A DNA stretch of 64,000 nt from Aureibacter tunicatorum. Its GTDB lineage: Bacteria; Bacteroidota; Bacteroidia; Cytophagales; Cyclobacteriaceae. Each line of letters begins with the position of its first letter. Position 1 is the stretch's first letter. Positions 36,238 through 46,254 of the stretch are shown here, in pieces. The DNA lies in contig NZ_AP025305.1 of NCBI RefSeq assembly GCF_036492635.1, positions 496,001 through 560,000 of the forward strand, read 5' to 3'. The position numbers were made by a program, and so were the translations under genes. The notes under the pieces are model-generated. The model saw nothing but the letters and a program-made list of their open reading frames with translations, was not told the DNA's origin and made no database searches.

Positions 36238-37842
36238 ATGAACCAAAACAATAATATATTCGCCAATCTTAAGAGCGATATACCCGCGGGTGTCATCGTA
36301 TTCTTAGTGGCTATGCCGCTTTGTCTGGGCATGGCCTTAGCTTCAGGAGCTCCATTATTTTCAGGAATTATCGCTGGCATTATCGGAGGTATTGTCGTAG
36401 GAGCGTTAAGTGGCTCGCAAGTCGGCGTAAGTGGACCTGCGGCTGGCTTGATAGCCATTATCTTGAATGGTATTGCAGTTCTTGGCAATTTTGAAGCTTT
36501 CTTGTTTGCCCTAATTATCGCAGGTGTAATGCAAATTGCGCTTGGAGCCCTTAAAGCTGGAATTATAGCTTATTATTTCCCAGCGTCAGTAATCAAAGGT
36601 ATGCTTACTGGTATTGGTGTGATCATCATTAAAAAACAAATTCCATTGCTATTTGGGTATACTGGAGAGGAAAACTTCTTCTCATTTTTAGTGTCAGGAA
36701 ACGATTTGATAGCATCTTTTACCATGGGAGCGATTGTAATAGGTATTATTTCCATACTTATAATGGTAGCTTGGGAAACGCAGTTTATGAAAAATATTCC
36801 TATCACGAAAATAATCCAAGCACCGCTTATTGTCGTAGTTCTAGGTATTTTGTATACTTCATTTTTATCAATCCCAGGATTTGAGCTTAGCGCCAACCAA
36901 TTAGTATCCATCAACATAGTTGATTCATTTGAGAGTTTCAAAGGTTTATTCAGAAGTCCTGATTTTACAGTATGGAATAATCCTCAAGTATACGTAGTGG
37001 CTGCTACTTTAGCTGTTGTGGCTAGTATAGAGACATTATTGTGCGTAGAAGCTACTGATAAAATGGATCCTGAAAAGAGAGTAACTCCAGCTAATAGAGA
37101 GTTATTCGCTCAAGGTGTTGGTAATGTGCTTTCAGGCTTCATCGGTGGACTTCCAATTACTCAAGTAATCGTAAGAAGTTCTGCTAATATTCAATCGGGA
37201 GGTAAATCTAAATTGTCTGTAATTATTCACGGAGCATTATTATTGATTACGGCTATACTTATTCCGACTATTTTGAATAAAATTCCATACGTAAGTTTAG
37301 CGACTATTCTTATTACTGTAGGTTTCAAATTAGCAAAGCCTTCTCTATTCAAAGATATGTACTCTAAAGGTTGGACTCAGTTCGTTCCTTTTATGATTAC
37401 AGTATTAGGTATCGTAACATTTGATTTGTTGGTAGGTATAGGAATGGGACTTGCTGTTGCCATCATTCATATTCTTTGGAATAACTTCAAAACTCCTTAT
37501 CATTATGACGAGCCATCAAGAAAAGGAAACGAGCCTTTTATCATCAGACTTGCGGATCATGTGACTTTCCTTAACAAGGCTAGCATTTTGCATACTTTAA
37601 ATAATATTCCTGCTAATACGGAAGTAATCATTGATGCTTCCAATACTAAGCAAATTGATGCTGATGTGAAAGAAATCATCAATGAATTCAAGGAAAAAGC
37701 TGAAATGAAAAACATCAAGTTAGACTTAGTGGATTTCGACAAAGTAGAGCAAGAAGAAGATTCTGTCGACAAGCTTTACAAGCATTTTGTAGCTCACACC
37801 AAGGTTAATGAATCAGAAGCTTTAAAAGCTGAAAAAGTGTAA
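36238..37842 (+). CDS. SulP family anion transporter with STAS domain
   Basis: A 534-residue inner-membrane transporter. The SulP signature is at the start: NLKSDIPAGVIVFLVAMPLC, LASGAPLFSGIIAGIIGG and SQVGVSGPAAGL. About 12 helices cover residues 20-410. The cytoplasmic C-terminal part has a STAS-type fold (VTFLNKASILHTLNNIPANT, VIIDASNTKQIDADV). I chose ATG 36238 over the upstream frame to 36172, because the family starts at the MNQNNNIF-type sequence. SulP members move sulfate or bicarbonate; in Bacteroidota, they often sit beside carbonic anhydrase, but none is next to it here, so the anion is uncertain. Confidence 0.9.
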   Translation: MNQNNNIFANLKSDIPAGVIVFLVAMPLCLGMALASGAPLFSGIIAGIIGGIVVGALSGSQVGVSGPAAGLIAIILNGIAVLGNFEAFLFALIIAGVMQIALGALKAGIIAYYFPASVIKGMLTGIGVIIIKKQIPLLFGYTGEENFFSFLVSGNDLIASFTMGAIVIGIISILIMVAWETQFMKNIPITKIIQAPLIVVVLGILYTSFLSIPGFELSANQLVSINIVDSFESFKGLFRSPDFTVWNNPQVYVVAATLAVVASIETLLCVEATDKMDPEKRVTPANRELFAQGVGNVLSGFIGGLPITQVIVRSSANIQSGGKSKLSVIIHGALLLITAILIPTILNKIPYVSLATILITVGFKLAKPSLFKDMYSKGWTQFVPFMITVLGIVTFDLLVGIGMGLAVAIIHILWNNFKTPYHYDEPSRKGNEPFIIRLADHVTFLNKASILHTLNNIPANTEVIIDASNTKQIDADVKEIINEFKEKAEMKNIKLDLVDFDKVEQEEDSVDKLYKHFVAHTKVNESEALKAEKV

Positions 37843-37853
37843 TTATCATATCG

Positions 37854-37883
37854 AGAGAGCACTGCGAACATCAGTTGCTCTCT
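37854..37883 (+). terminator. Hairpin after SulP gene
   Basis: AGAGAGCA (37854-37861) pairs with TGCTCTCT (37876-37883); extra CTG/CAG pairing is possible with a bulge. The T run is poor. Confidence 0.5.
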
Positions 37884-38196
37884 ATTATTCATTATTCTTT
37901 TTTCAGACTAGCAGAATATACAATTTGAAATTTTTAATTGCCAAGCCTCCTTTTAAACTTGGCGAATTTTATATATCAAAGCCTTATAAAGTTTCAATTG
38001 TCAAATTTTCATAATTACTCTTCGATAATTTATTTAGAGAGATTTGGAGAATAATTTGAGCCGTTTTTTTGAGGATATAATATCAATAAAGCTATAAATA
38101 TCAGCTAATTTTGCACTACTGATTCCTAATTGCTTTATAGGGTTTCATTAATTCAATTGACACATTCAAAACAATATAACTTAAAACATTTTAGAA
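37884..38196. other. Intergenic region without visible gene
   Basis: AT-rich, no convincing frame. The second half presumably holds the promoter for the gene at 38197. Confidence 0.5.
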
Positions 38197-38658
38197 ATGA
38201 TAACTAAAGAAAATGTATTAGCAGCTCAAGATTCTTGGGGAAGCGCAATCGTTGAAATCGGATCGCACAAAGGAAAAGAGACATTGACAGATGTAACTTC
38301 CAATATCATTGATAGATTGTATGCTTATGAGCTTGGAACTGTATTGTTCAAGCCTACTAAAGCGGCTGAAATTCAATTCAGACCTACGAAAGAAAGCGCA
38401 TTGTCTTATTTCATCGGAGGAAACAGCAATTTCCCTGAGGACGGCGGATTCGCTATACAACCTTGGACTGCTGTAAGATTCGAAAACTCGGATATCATTT
38501 TGGAAGAAAACAGAGCAATCGCAATGGGCAACTATTTTTTCACTGACTTGGACGGTGGCGTGACTAAAGTTGAGTACACATTCGGTTACAAAAAAGATGG
38601 TAATGGAAATTTGAAGATCGACCTTCACCATTCTTCTCTTCCTTACAATCCTGCTTAG
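38197..38658 (+). CDS. Conserved NTF2-like protein (often labelled phosphoribosyl-AMP cyclohydrolase)
   Basis: A 153-residue soluble protein of a family strongly conserved in Bacteroidota. It starts MITKENVLAAQDSWGSAIVE and has LYAYELGTVLFKPTKAAE, TKESALSYFIGGN, FPEDGGFAIQPW and VEYTFGYKK...DLHHSSLPY. Its length and strand pattern suit an NTF2/SnoaL-like cone fold. Databases often name such genes phosphoribosyl-AMP cyclohydrolase, but I see none of the cysteine/histidine metal motifs of HisI, so this name is doubtful. Stand-alone gene with its own terminator. Confidence 0.8.
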   Translation: MITKENVLAAQDSWGSAIVEIGSHKGKETLTDVTSNIIDRLYAYELGTVLFKPTKAAEIQFRPTKESALSYFIGGNSNFPEDGGFAIQPWTAVRFENSDIILEENRAIAMGNYFFTDLDGGVTKVEYTFGYKKDGNGNLKIDLHHSSLPYNPA

Positions 38659-38685
38659 TGGGTATTAAGACAATATTAAAAAATG

Positions 38686-38714
38686 AGGCTACTTTATTGG
38701 TAGCCTTATTTTTT
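38686..38714. terminator. Bidirectional terminator
   Basis: AGGCTAC (38686-38692) pairs with GTAGCCT (38700-38706) and is followed by a T7 run; an A run precedes it, so it can also act for the convergent DUF5686 gene. Confidence 0.75.
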
Positions 38715-38716
38715 TA

Positions 38717-41284
38717 TCAAAATTTGATCTTTGCCGATAGTCTTATGCTCCAAGGATTTGTTGAATAACTAACCTCATTGTAATTCATACGGCGTGAGAC
38801 ATCTACACGGAAAAACCTGAATATGTTTTCAATTCCGAAACCAAGGCCAACAAATGGCATGCTAGGGTCAAGTGTGTTGAATCTTTGGATTCCATCATCG
38901 CCAACCACAGGCGTGCCGAGTAATTGAGCATTGTATCGTTTGTTTTTCTCGGTCATCCCTCCCCAGACTATATCGCTAAATAGCACAAATCTAGCTCCTG
39001 TCCATCTATTCAATTGTCTGAGGCCGGGGATAGCGCTAGCGAGCCTTCCTTCAAAGTAATGTTCCAAACGGGTTTCTAGATAATAGTCGCTGACAAATTC
39101 GAATTCGTTCATACCGCGTATTGTTCCGTCCACGGCAAGAATTGATTCAGCTCCTTGGTGAATATGAAGAAGTTGGTAAGGAGCTTCCGTGAATGTATAG
39201 CCTCCGTTTATCCAGTAGGAAAAAGATCCGATCCCTAGGAGTGGAATGAACATTTGTCTCGCTTTGAATGATGCTTTTCCATAAGGAACCCAACTGTTGT
39301 TCGCATTCAAATCTTGGAAGTAGCCAGCTGAAATACTGGTTTCAAATACAGGTTTATTTAAGGGAGGAACGAGTTTTAATTCGTTGTTTTTATTCAGCAA
39401 TATTTTATCATGTTTGGTGTACATGAGCTTTAGACGTGCTTCATAGGTTTGCAATGGAGCGTCTATCCCTAAAATCTTATTTGTATTTTCGTTAATATTT
39501 TTTTGTCTGGTATCATAATTCCAGATTTTGAGATCGTCTTTGGACAAGTCCATTTGCAGACGAAGGTTGGATGTATGAAAAGTAGACCAAGTAAATCGGT
39601 ACAGTTGGCGATAGTATGGATTTTTACTTTGCAAGTCTCCCCATCTGGCTAAAGATCGGGCAAATGGGTTCACGCCTGTTTCAAGCTCGAGCAAGCCTAA
39701 AGGCATAAGCTCATTCATCGTTTCGAAACCTATGTAATGTGCTTTTTCCGGATTGATATTATAGTACATTTTAACATCGTGCTTCCATTTTTGATCGTCA
39801 AATCCGTAGGCAATATTAGGGATTAAGAGTAGTTTGCGGTCAGAGGTGTTTATACGTCCTCCAAGACCAAGACGAAAACCTTCGATATTGTTATAAGCTA
39901 TCGCGTCTTGATGCTTTCCCCATGCGATATTTTTTCCATTGGTATACGCGTTCATCCCAAAGCGCAATAAGTTGGTAAAACGCTTGACGGATTTGATTTC
40001 ATTGATGGAGTCTATCATTTGGAAAGTTTGGTTGGATATTGGTTTCAAACTGTCATAATTGATGTACTCACTTTTGGCTGTTTCCCATTCTTCAGGATCT
40101 ATGTTATTTTCGTCTTCTGTTTTTATTTCAAATCTTTTTTCAAAAACCGATGAAGCTATTTCCGCTTGAAGCTTGTAATCATTGTAATGATATTTATAGT
40201 CTAATAATACCGCTGGAAATCCGTCGAAAAATTCCGAAACGTTGTATTGGATATGAAAATACTTTTTTGTCCAAATGCCTGAAGGCTGGCGTTCCATATT
40301 TTGAACAACATTCATTTGGCTGATGAAATTGACATTCGCGCTTTTTGCCAATTCCAAGTCCGCTTTTACCAGTGCATTATCTTCTTTGTCAATCCATAAT
40401 TGGCCTTCAAAAGCCAAACTTCCTTTTATTCGTGGCTCCACTTCGATGAGGTAGGTTTCTCTGCCTTGGTGGTTCAAGCTGTCCATAAGCCAAAGTTTGT
40501 AGTTCACTCTCCAAAAGCTTGACAATGGAGATGGAATGCCTTTGTCAAGCAGCATAATATTGTTGTCGTTAAGATCTCCACTATGAAAAGGGCTTTCTGT
40601 TATAATTCTCACAATCTCATCGGAGCGATCTATGCCGATGGCTTTGAACTGTTCGTTGACGGGTTTGCTCTTTCGTTTTTCCCCTTTAGCATAATTATTC
40701 ATTATAGCTTCGCAGTGAACTAGGGGAATAAGGTTGCAAGTTGAAGAATCATTTTTGGCGACAAATTCAGCGGCGTCATGAATGAATTTTAGTTTTTTGG
40801 CTTTAGCAGGATCCATAGACAAGTCTATGCTGTTTAGGGATGTGCTAGTGTAGCTGTTAACTCCTTTTTCAGTTATTTGACCTCTTTGCTTTGAGGCTTT
40901 TCGAATGATATTATAGGCAGGATTCTCTCCGGCTTTGAAGACTACTGCGTCAAGCTTGGTGACGTCTTCTTCCAATTCGAAAACCATGGATGAAAAAGGC
41001 GTTTTGCAATCGAAGTTTTGTATTTGATAACCGATGGAAGACACAGAGATTGTAGCTGAGCTCCATTCTTTAGGAAGAAGCAAAGCGACTTCTCCATCTG
41101 GACTTGATTCGACTCCATACAATGGGTCTTTTTCTACATATACATTGGCGAAAGGTATGGGTTCTTTTGTGTTTTTATCAATTACTTTGGCTGTGAGTAG
41201 TATTGTTTCTTGAGACCAACATTCATATAGACTCAGTGCAAACATTGTTATTACAAGTGAATACCTTAATAAAGATTGTGACAT
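38717..41284 (-). CDS. DUF5686 and carboxypeptidase-like domain outer-membrane protein
   Basis: An 855-residue protein. Signal sequence LLRYSLVITMFALSLYECWS, then a carboxypeptidase-regulatory-like domain at about 30-110 (LTAKVIDKNTKEPIPFANVY), and the long DUF5686 region with family pieces such as AYNIIRKASKQRGQ and YTSTSLNSIDLS near the beginning. The C-terminal half is beta-barrel-like, ending in YSTNPWSIRLSAKIKF with a terminal Phe, so it is probably an outer-membrane protein. It is widespread in Bacteroidota; function unknown. Monocistronic by position. Confidence 0.9.
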   Translation of the reverse strand: MSQSLLRYSLVITMFALSLYECWSQETILLTAKVIDKNTKEPIPFANVYVEKDPLYGVESSPDGEVALLLPKEWSSATISVSSIGYQIQNFDCKTPFSSMVFELEEDVTKLDAVVFKAGENPAYNIIRKASKQRGQITEKGVNSYTSTSLNSIDLSMDPAKAKKLKFIHDAAEFVAKNDSSTCNLIPLVHCEAIMNNYAKGEKRKSKPVNEQFKAIGIDRSDEIVRIITESPFHSGDLNDNNIMLLDKGIPSPLSSFWRVNYKLWLMDSLNHQGRETYLIEVEPRIKGSLAFEGQLWIDKEDNALVKADLELAKSANVNFISQMNVVQNMERQPSGIWTKKYFHIQYNVSEFFDGFPAVLLDYKYHYNDYKLQAEIASSVFEKRFEIKTEDENNIDPEEWETAKSEYINYDSLKPISNQTFQMIDSINEIKSVKRFTNLLRFGMNAYTNGKNIAWGKHQDAIAYNNIEGFRLGLGGRINTSDRKLLLIPNIAYGFDDQKWKHDVKMYYNINPEKAHYIGFETMNELMPLGLLELETGVNPFARSLARWGDLQSKNPYYRQLYRFTWSTFHTSNLRLQMDLSKDDLKIWNYDTRQKNINENTNKILGIDAPLQTYEARLKLMYTKHDKILLNKNNELKLVPPLNKPVFETSISAGYFQDLNANNSWVPYGKASFKARQMFIPLLGIGSFSYWINGGYTFTEAPYQLLHIHQGAESILAVDGTIRGMNEFEFVSDYYLETRLEHYFEGRLASAIPGLRQLNRWTGARFVLFSDIVWGGMTEKNKRYNAQLLGTPVVGDDGIQRFNTLDPSMPFVGLGFGIENIFRFFRVDVSRRMNYNEVSYSTNPWSIRLSAKIKF

Positions 41285-41713
41285 TAGAGTAATAGTTTAT
41301 GCTTAGTTTGATGATATCGGTGGGAACTGCTTGAATTGCTTTGTGCTGTGTAGTTCGATTTGCAATTCATCTCTATATTCACCACAAAATTACGCTAATG
41401 AGTTTTTGTAAGGAATTGATTGTCTGTGAGTTGTTTGATTTTCTGGTGAGCTGTAAAACAAGCCTTTGGATTGAGAAATTCGAAAATGGAACGACTTAAT
41501 ATTGTCAGTACCTAAAGTGCAATAGTAGCTTGTCAGCCAATATGGGAGGCTTGAGTTTTAGCAATAATTAACGGTTGTTGATCAAATAATATGAAACAAA
41601 CTTATTTAAAGTGATACTTAAATGGCTTTACATCAATTTTTTCATTGGCTTTAATTGAAAATAGTATCAGTTTTTGTAAATTATAAGAGACTAAAACACT
41701 TTTATTTTTTTGT
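41285..41713. other. Intergenic region, divergent promoters
   Basis: These 429 bases lie between the DUF5686 gene (minus) and the barrel gene (plus). No convincing gene, hairpin or repeat was seen; short frames are not family-like. Confidence 0.5.
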
Positions 41714-42370
41714 ATGAAAAGATTATTAGCACTCATATTTTTTGCATTGATTGGTTTCGACTCTTTTTCCAGCAATTTTTTGTCTAATGCCAATAATGAA
41801 ATTCATAAGTATAGAAGGCGCAAACAGTCTAGCCCTTCATTTGAATTAGGATTTCAAGGAGGTTATGGCGTCGCGAATGTTTATCTCAGCGAAGGATCGG
41901 CTAAATCGAGAGGCGTATTTCATCTAGGAGCTATTGGGCAATATAATTTTAATGAAAAATGGGCATTTGTGTCTAAGCTGCATTTTGATCAGAAAGGCTA
42001 TACTTATACTGACAACACCTCTGGAAAGGAGTCATTGACTTATGTTAATTTGCCAATGATGGGAAAGTTTAGTTTTGGAAATGGGGTGAAAGGTTATCTG
42101 CAAGCAGGATTTCATGTTGGTTATTTATTAGTGGCAAGGGGAGAGAATGAAGGAAAAAAAGTGGACACAAAAGACATGTACAATAGTTTGGATTTTGGAC
42201 TTGCAATAGGGCTTGGAGTGGAATTCCCTTTGGATAAGGATACGAAGATGTTTTTTGAATGGGAGGCTAATTCCGGAATGGCGAATATAGCCAATCATCC
42301 AACGCATGATATAAAAGTTAGAAATGGGGCTTCGAAGTTGGCTGTTGGAGTAAAATTTAATATAGAATAA
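41714..42370 (+). CDS. Outer-membrane beta-barrel protein (PorT-like)
   Basis: A 218-residue protein with a signal peptide (KRLLALIFFALIGFDSFSS). After a basic linker it has eight or so amphipathic strands: FELGFQGGYGVANVYLSEG, FVSKLHFDQKGYTYTD, LTYVNLPMMGKFSFGNGVKG, YLQAGFHVGYLL, and LDFGLAIGLGVEFPLD. The YVNLPMMGKF strand is the hallmark of the outer-membrane beta-barrel/PorT family. It ends with VGVKFNIE. Small 8-stranded barrel in the outer membrane, function not indicated. Confidence 0.88.
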   Translation: MKRLLALIFFALIGFDSFSSNFLSNANNEIHKYRRRKQSSPSFELGFQGGYGVANVYLSEGSAKSRGVFHLGAIGQYNFNEKWAFVSKLHFDQKGYTYTDNTSGKESLTYVNLPMMGKFSFGNGVKGYLQAGFHVGYLLVARGENEGKKVDTKDMYNSLDFGLAIGLGVEFPLDKDTKMFFEWEANSGMANIANHPTHDIKVRNGASKLAVGVKFNIE

Positions 42371-42375
42371 GCAAG

Positions 42376-42408
42376 AGTCTGCCTCAATATTATCATGTGA
42401 AGCAGACT
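42376..42408. terminator. Hairpin between convergent genes
   Basis: AGTCTGC (42376-42382) pairs with GCAGACT (42402-42408), and the outer GCAA/TTGC can extend it. Loop is 19 bases and T run weak, so this is a modest candidate. Confidence 0.45.
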
Positions 42409-42423
42409 GATTGCATGTTTAGG

Positions 42424-43710
42424 TTATTCTGCGTTCAAAGGATTCAATTCGCCAAATTGAACTCCTTGTTGAAGCTTGATGCCGTCGAATACTCCTGGCT
42501 CGAATAATAGAATGACGGTCGAACCTCCATAAGCGAAATGACCAATTTTTTCACCTTTCTTTACTTGAACTCCGCTGGAAGGAATTCTTCCGGGTTCGAA
42601 TTTAGGTTCGAAGTTGATTGAGCTGATATCGTCCAAGCCCACAGGTATCATAGCTATATATCCATGATGTTTTGTCTTGATGATGTAATATCCTCTATGA
42701 TAAACTCCGAATATGCCGTAGTTGGATTGATATCCTCCAATGTTTCCATTATTTGAAAAAGTGAAAAACTGTCCATCCATGCCAAAATACACTCCGCCTA
42801 CATAGTCCACTGCCTTCGTTTCAACGATAGTTCCGGCCGCTGGAGAATGATAATGATGATAGTCATTGGGCAATAATACGGAAGCGGTTGCTGTGCCTCC
42901 AATAAATTTGGAAGCATGTTCGGAGCCTGCCAGCAGTTGATCCACATTGAGGTATTCATTGTATTTGGTATGGATTCTAGATTCTGTATTTAGGTTTTGG
43001 TTGATGACATTGACAAGACCGTCTGCAGGAGCCGAAAGAATGTTGTCGTTTTCAGGTTGAAAAATTGGCCTGGCCTCAGGCTTTACATTACGAGTGAAAA
43101 ATTCGTTGAATGTAGTATATCCTTCGAAGCCTTCTGTCGTGTCATGTGGAGGAATGAAGTCATTCCAAGCCGGTCCTAGTGCTTCTTTCCATTGCTCCAT
43201 AATCGTTGGATCAATAGAGGCTGTGCTGTCCATAAAGTCGCCTCTGGCATCTACAAATTTTTTCGTCCAGCTTAAGCCGGGCTCTGTTGCTACGAATTTA
43301 AGCGCATTGACATTGTAATAGCACAAGCCATATAAAAGCTCATAGTACTCCATACCATTGGTAGGGTTTGGAACAAATGTGCTCCATGCTTGAAAAAAGT
43401 CCATCAAATCTTCGAAGTTCTTTTCAGGCCAAACAAATAGTTCTGAAGAGTCATCAGGGTATTTCGCTAATTCTTCAGGAGTAGGCGACCAGCCATCAGG
43501 AGTTGGAATAGCACTGAGCAATGCATTATCTATGATATTCCTAAAGTTTTTATCAGTATCATATAATGCTTTAAGCTCCATAACAACAGGAGAGTATTGC
43601 TTCTCCGACTTGTCTTTTTTCTTTCCTTTTTTGGCGAAAGCGGGAGTGGCTATCGCAATGAGAATTGCAAGTATGCATATTACTTGCGTTGTAACGTTTC
43701 TTTTTTTCAT
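42424..43710 (-). CDS. Exported phosphatidylserine decarboxylase homologue
   Basis: A 428-residue protein. From ATG 43710 it starts with a signal peptide (VICILAILIAIATPAFA), which argues against the longer frame to 43770. The first 200 residues fit the PSD-associated region (TPTPDGWSPT... and YELLYGLCYYNVNALKF). The catalytic half has FNEFFTRNVKPEARP, LLPNDYHHYHSPAAGTI and the processing site GGSTVILLFEPGVF, where the Ser becomes the pyruvoyl cofactor. PSD makes phosphatidylethanolamine at the inner membrane; an exported version with a lysine-rich mature start is unusual and may act on extracellular or periplasmic substrates. Decarboxylase activity is inferred from motifs. Confidence 0.85.
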   Translation of the reverse strand: MKKRNVTTQVICILAILIAIATPAFAKKGKKKDKSEKQYSPVVMELKALYDTDKNFRNIIDNALLSAIPTPDGWSPTPEELAKYPDDSSELFVWPEKNFEDLMDFFQAWSTFVPNPTNGMEYYELLYGLCYYNVNALKFVATEPGLSWTKKFVDARGDFMDSTASIDPTIMEQWKEALGPAWNDFIPPHDTTEGFEGYTTFNEFFTRNVKPEARPIFQPENDNILSAPADGLVNVINQNLNTESRIHTKYNEYLNVDQLLAGSEHASKFIGGTATASVLLPNDYHHYHSPAAGTIVETKAVDYVGGVYFGMDGQFFTFSNNGNIGGYQSNYGIFGVYHRGYYIIKTKHHGYIAMIPVGLDDISSINFEPKFEPGRIPSSGVQVKKGEKIGHFAYGGSTVILLFEPGVFDGIKLQQGVQFGELNPLNAE

Positions 43711-43823
43711 CTTTTGAAATAGTTGGTGGTAAAAATTAATACGGCTTTGTTGAGCACCTAAAGAAAGCAAAAATAGAGTCGAAAAAATATTTCAAAATAT
43801 TTCGTTCTGAACTGAAATAAAAT

Positions 43824-43846
43824 ACGGCCGACAAGATGCCGGCCGT
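43824..43846 (-). terminator. Terminator after glycyl-radical operon
   Basis: The stem ACGGCCG (43824-43830)/CGGCCGT (43840-43846) reads into ATTTTATTT on the minus strand, 31 bases after the stop at 43877. Confidence 0.75.
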
Positions 43847-43876
43847 TGAGATGAAATAGATAGGAATAGAATATTT

Positions 43877-46243
43877 TTAGAATACTTCGTGAGCGGTTCT
43901 TCTGATGATCTCGTCTTGAAGTTCTTCGCCAAGATCATTGAAATAGTCGGAGTACCCAGCCACTCTTACGATGAGGTCTCGATAATCTTCTGGCTTGGCT
44001 TTGGCTTTTTGCAATGTTCTGGAGTCTACTACATTGAATTGGATATGGTGCCCGTCCATTTTGAAGTAGGAGCGTACAAGCGAGGCTACTTGGCGAATGG
44101 AAGTGTCGTCCTTGAAAAAGCTAGGAGAAAATCGTTGATTAAGCAAAGTGCCACCTGTTCTTAAGTGGTCGATTTTCGATGCTGACTTGATGACAGCTGT
44201 AGGTCCATTGGTGTCTGAACCATGAAAAGGCGATATTCCCTCAGAAAGAGGAATGCCGGCTTTTCTTCCATCAGCAGAGGCTCCGATTACTTTGCCAAAA
44301 TACACATGGCAAGTTGTTGGCAACATATTGATGCGAAACACGCCTCCTGTGGAGGTTGGCCTGCCGTTGACACTGTCATAGAAAATGTCAAAGATGCTTA
44401 TTGCTTGCTCGTCGGCATAATCATCGTCGTTTCCATATTTAGGCGTGTGATGCACTGCTTGTTTGCGCATAGCTTCAAAGCCATTCCAATTAGCTTCCAA
44501 TGCGGATTGCAGTTCAGCAAAAGTAAAAGTGTTATTGTCAAAAATATGGTATTTTACCGAGGTCATGATATCTGTCAACGAGCCAAGTCCTACGCCTTGG
44601 ATGTAACTTGTGTTGTATTTAGCTCCTCCGCTGTTGTAATCTTTGCCTCCTTCGATACACCCTTCTACCAACAATGATAGGAAAGGAACAGGAAGAAAAT
44701 CGCTGTAAAGCCTTTCAATAATATTGTTGCCTTGGATTTTGATATTAATAAAATGATTGACTTGTCTCTTGAAGGCTTCAAGCAAGTCGTCAAAAGATTC
44801 AAAGGTGGCAGGATTGCCTGTTTGCAAACCGATTTCTCTTCCAGTTACCGGGTCTCTGCCATTGTTTATTGTGATTTCAAAGACCTTTGCCAAGTTAAAG
44901 TAGCCGGTCAGTCCATATTTTTCCGTACCGAAAGCACCTGTCTCAACGCAACCTGAACATCCTCCTTTCCTAGCGTCAACAATATCTTTGCCTTGCCTAA
45001 GCAACTGGTTGATCAAGCCATCGGTATTGAAAATCGACGGTTGTCCAAAGCCTTTGCGAACCACTTTTATGGTATGGTGCACGAATCTATCCGGATTCAT
45101 CTTGCTGATTTGCACCATTGAGCTGGGTTGGACCATTTGCATGTCGGCAACGACATCTAAAATCATATAAGACATTTCATTGACGGCATCTTTGCCATCA
45201 GGGGTAAGGCCTCCGACATTGATTAAGCAAAAGTCGGTATACGTACTGCTTTCTTGAGCGGTGATGCCTACTTTAGGCGGAGCCGGATGGTTGTTGAATT
45301 TAATCCAAAATGCTTGGAGCAACTCATAGGCTTTTTCTTTGGTTAGCGTTCCCGCTTCAAGTTCTTTTTTATAATATGGGTATAAGTGCTGGTCTAATCT
45401 GCCGGGGTTGAAAGCGTCCCAAGGGTTTAGCTCGGTGATTACACCCAAGTGAACAAACCAATAATATTGCAGAGCTTCATGAAACGTTTCGGGCTTGTTC
45501 GCTGGAACTCTTCTGCAAATTTTGGCCATGTGCTCCAATTCAAGCTTCCTTGTTTCATTTTCACAGGAATCAGCTAAGGTTTCAAGTTTGTCAGCGTGTC
45601 TGTGTGCGAAATTTATGAGAGCTTCAGCCGTCGCCTTCATAGCATTTAGCTCTTCTCTTTTCTCATAAGCTTTATTGTCATTGAAGAAATCAAGTTTTTT
45701 TATCGAATGCTTTATATCCGCTATGATATCAAGCATCCCTTTTCTGTATATGATATCTCCCAATACGGTGTGTCCTGGCGCTCTTTGCTCTTGGAATTCT
45801 GTGAATATTCCCGAAGAGTAAGCATCATGCCATTCTTGAGTCATGTTTTCGACTAAGCGCTCTCGATGCGATCTTCCTGTCCAAAATGGTATAATAATAT
45901 CTCGATAGGTCTGCTTTACATCATCGCTGACTGAGAAAGATACCTTTTCTCTTGAATGGAGTGTTTCTAGATCTTCTAGGGAATGGACGCAAATTTCAGG
46001 ATAAGTCGGGGTGGCTTTAGGGGAAGGTCCTCGCTCTCCGACGATTAGTTCGTCATCTAGGATGCAGATTTTTTTATTTTCAAAAATGTATTTGAAGCAA
46101 AGGCCTCTTTGCATGGCAATAGACAAACCTCCAATTCCCTGTTGTTGGTAAAATTCGGTTACCAGCAAAGCTCTTTCAGCGCTTATCGTATTTGGAGCGT
46201 TTAGACTTTGCTCCCTAAGGTTCTTGATTCTATCGTTGATCAT
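43877..46243 (-). CDS. hypD: Glycyl radical enzyme, probable trans-4-hydroxy-L-proline dehydratase
   Basis: A 788-residue pyruvate-formate-lyase-type enzyme. The thiyl-radical Cys lies in GCSGCVETGAFG (second Cys, residue 432) with the adjacent Glu434, the GCxE pattern of dehydratase-type glycyl radical enzymes. The radical Gly763 is in RVAGYSDYF near the C-terminus. In HypD of Clostridioides the catalytic residues are Cys434 and Gly765, and the GCSGC motif fits that branch better than PFL or choline lyase, so it probably converts hydroxyproline to pyrroline-5-carboxylate anaerobically. I chose ATG 46243 (MINDRIKNLREQ), 27 bases inside the longest frame, because it removes an overlap with the activase and matches family starts. 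Cytoplasmic, oxygen-sensitive. Substrate is inference. Confidence 0.82.
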   Translation of the reverse strand: MINDRIKNLREQSLNAPNTISAERALLVTEFYQQQGIGGLSIAMQRGLCFKYIFENKKICILDDELIVGERGPSPKATPTYPEICVHSLEDLETLHSREKVSFSVSDDVKQTYRDIIIPFWTGRSHRERLVENMTQEWHDAYSSGIFTEFQEQRAPGHTVLGDIIYRKGMLDIIADIKHSIKKLDFFNDNKAYEKREELNAMKATAEALINFAHRHADKLETLADSCENETRKLELEHMAKICRRVPANKPETFHEALQYYWFVHLGVITELNPWDAFNPGRLDQHLYPYYKKELEAGTLTKEKAYELLQAFWIKFNNHPAPPKVGITAQESSTYTDFCLINVGGLTPDGKDAVNEMSYMILDVVADMQMVQPSSMVQISKMNPDRFVHHTIKVVRKGFGQPSIFNTDGLINQLLRQGKDIVDARKGGCSGCVETGAFGTEKYGLTGYFNLAKVFEITINNGRDPVTGREIGLQTGNPATFESFDDLLEAFKRQVNHFINIKIQGNNIIERLYSDFLPVPFLSLLVEGCIEGGKDYNSGGAKYNTSYIQGVGLGSLTDIMTSVKYHIFDNNTFTFAELQSALEANWNGFEAMRKQAVHHTPKYGNDDDYADEQAISIFDIFYDSVNGRPTSTGGVFRINMLPTTCHVYFGKVIGASADGRKAGIPLSEGISPFHGSDTNGPTAVIKSASKIDHLRTGGTLLNQRFSPSFFKDDTSIRQVASLVRSYFKMDGHHIQFNVVDSRTLQKAKAKPEDYRDLIVRVAGYSDYFNDLGEELQDEIIRRTAHEVF

Positions 46244-46254
46244 AATGGATTTAA

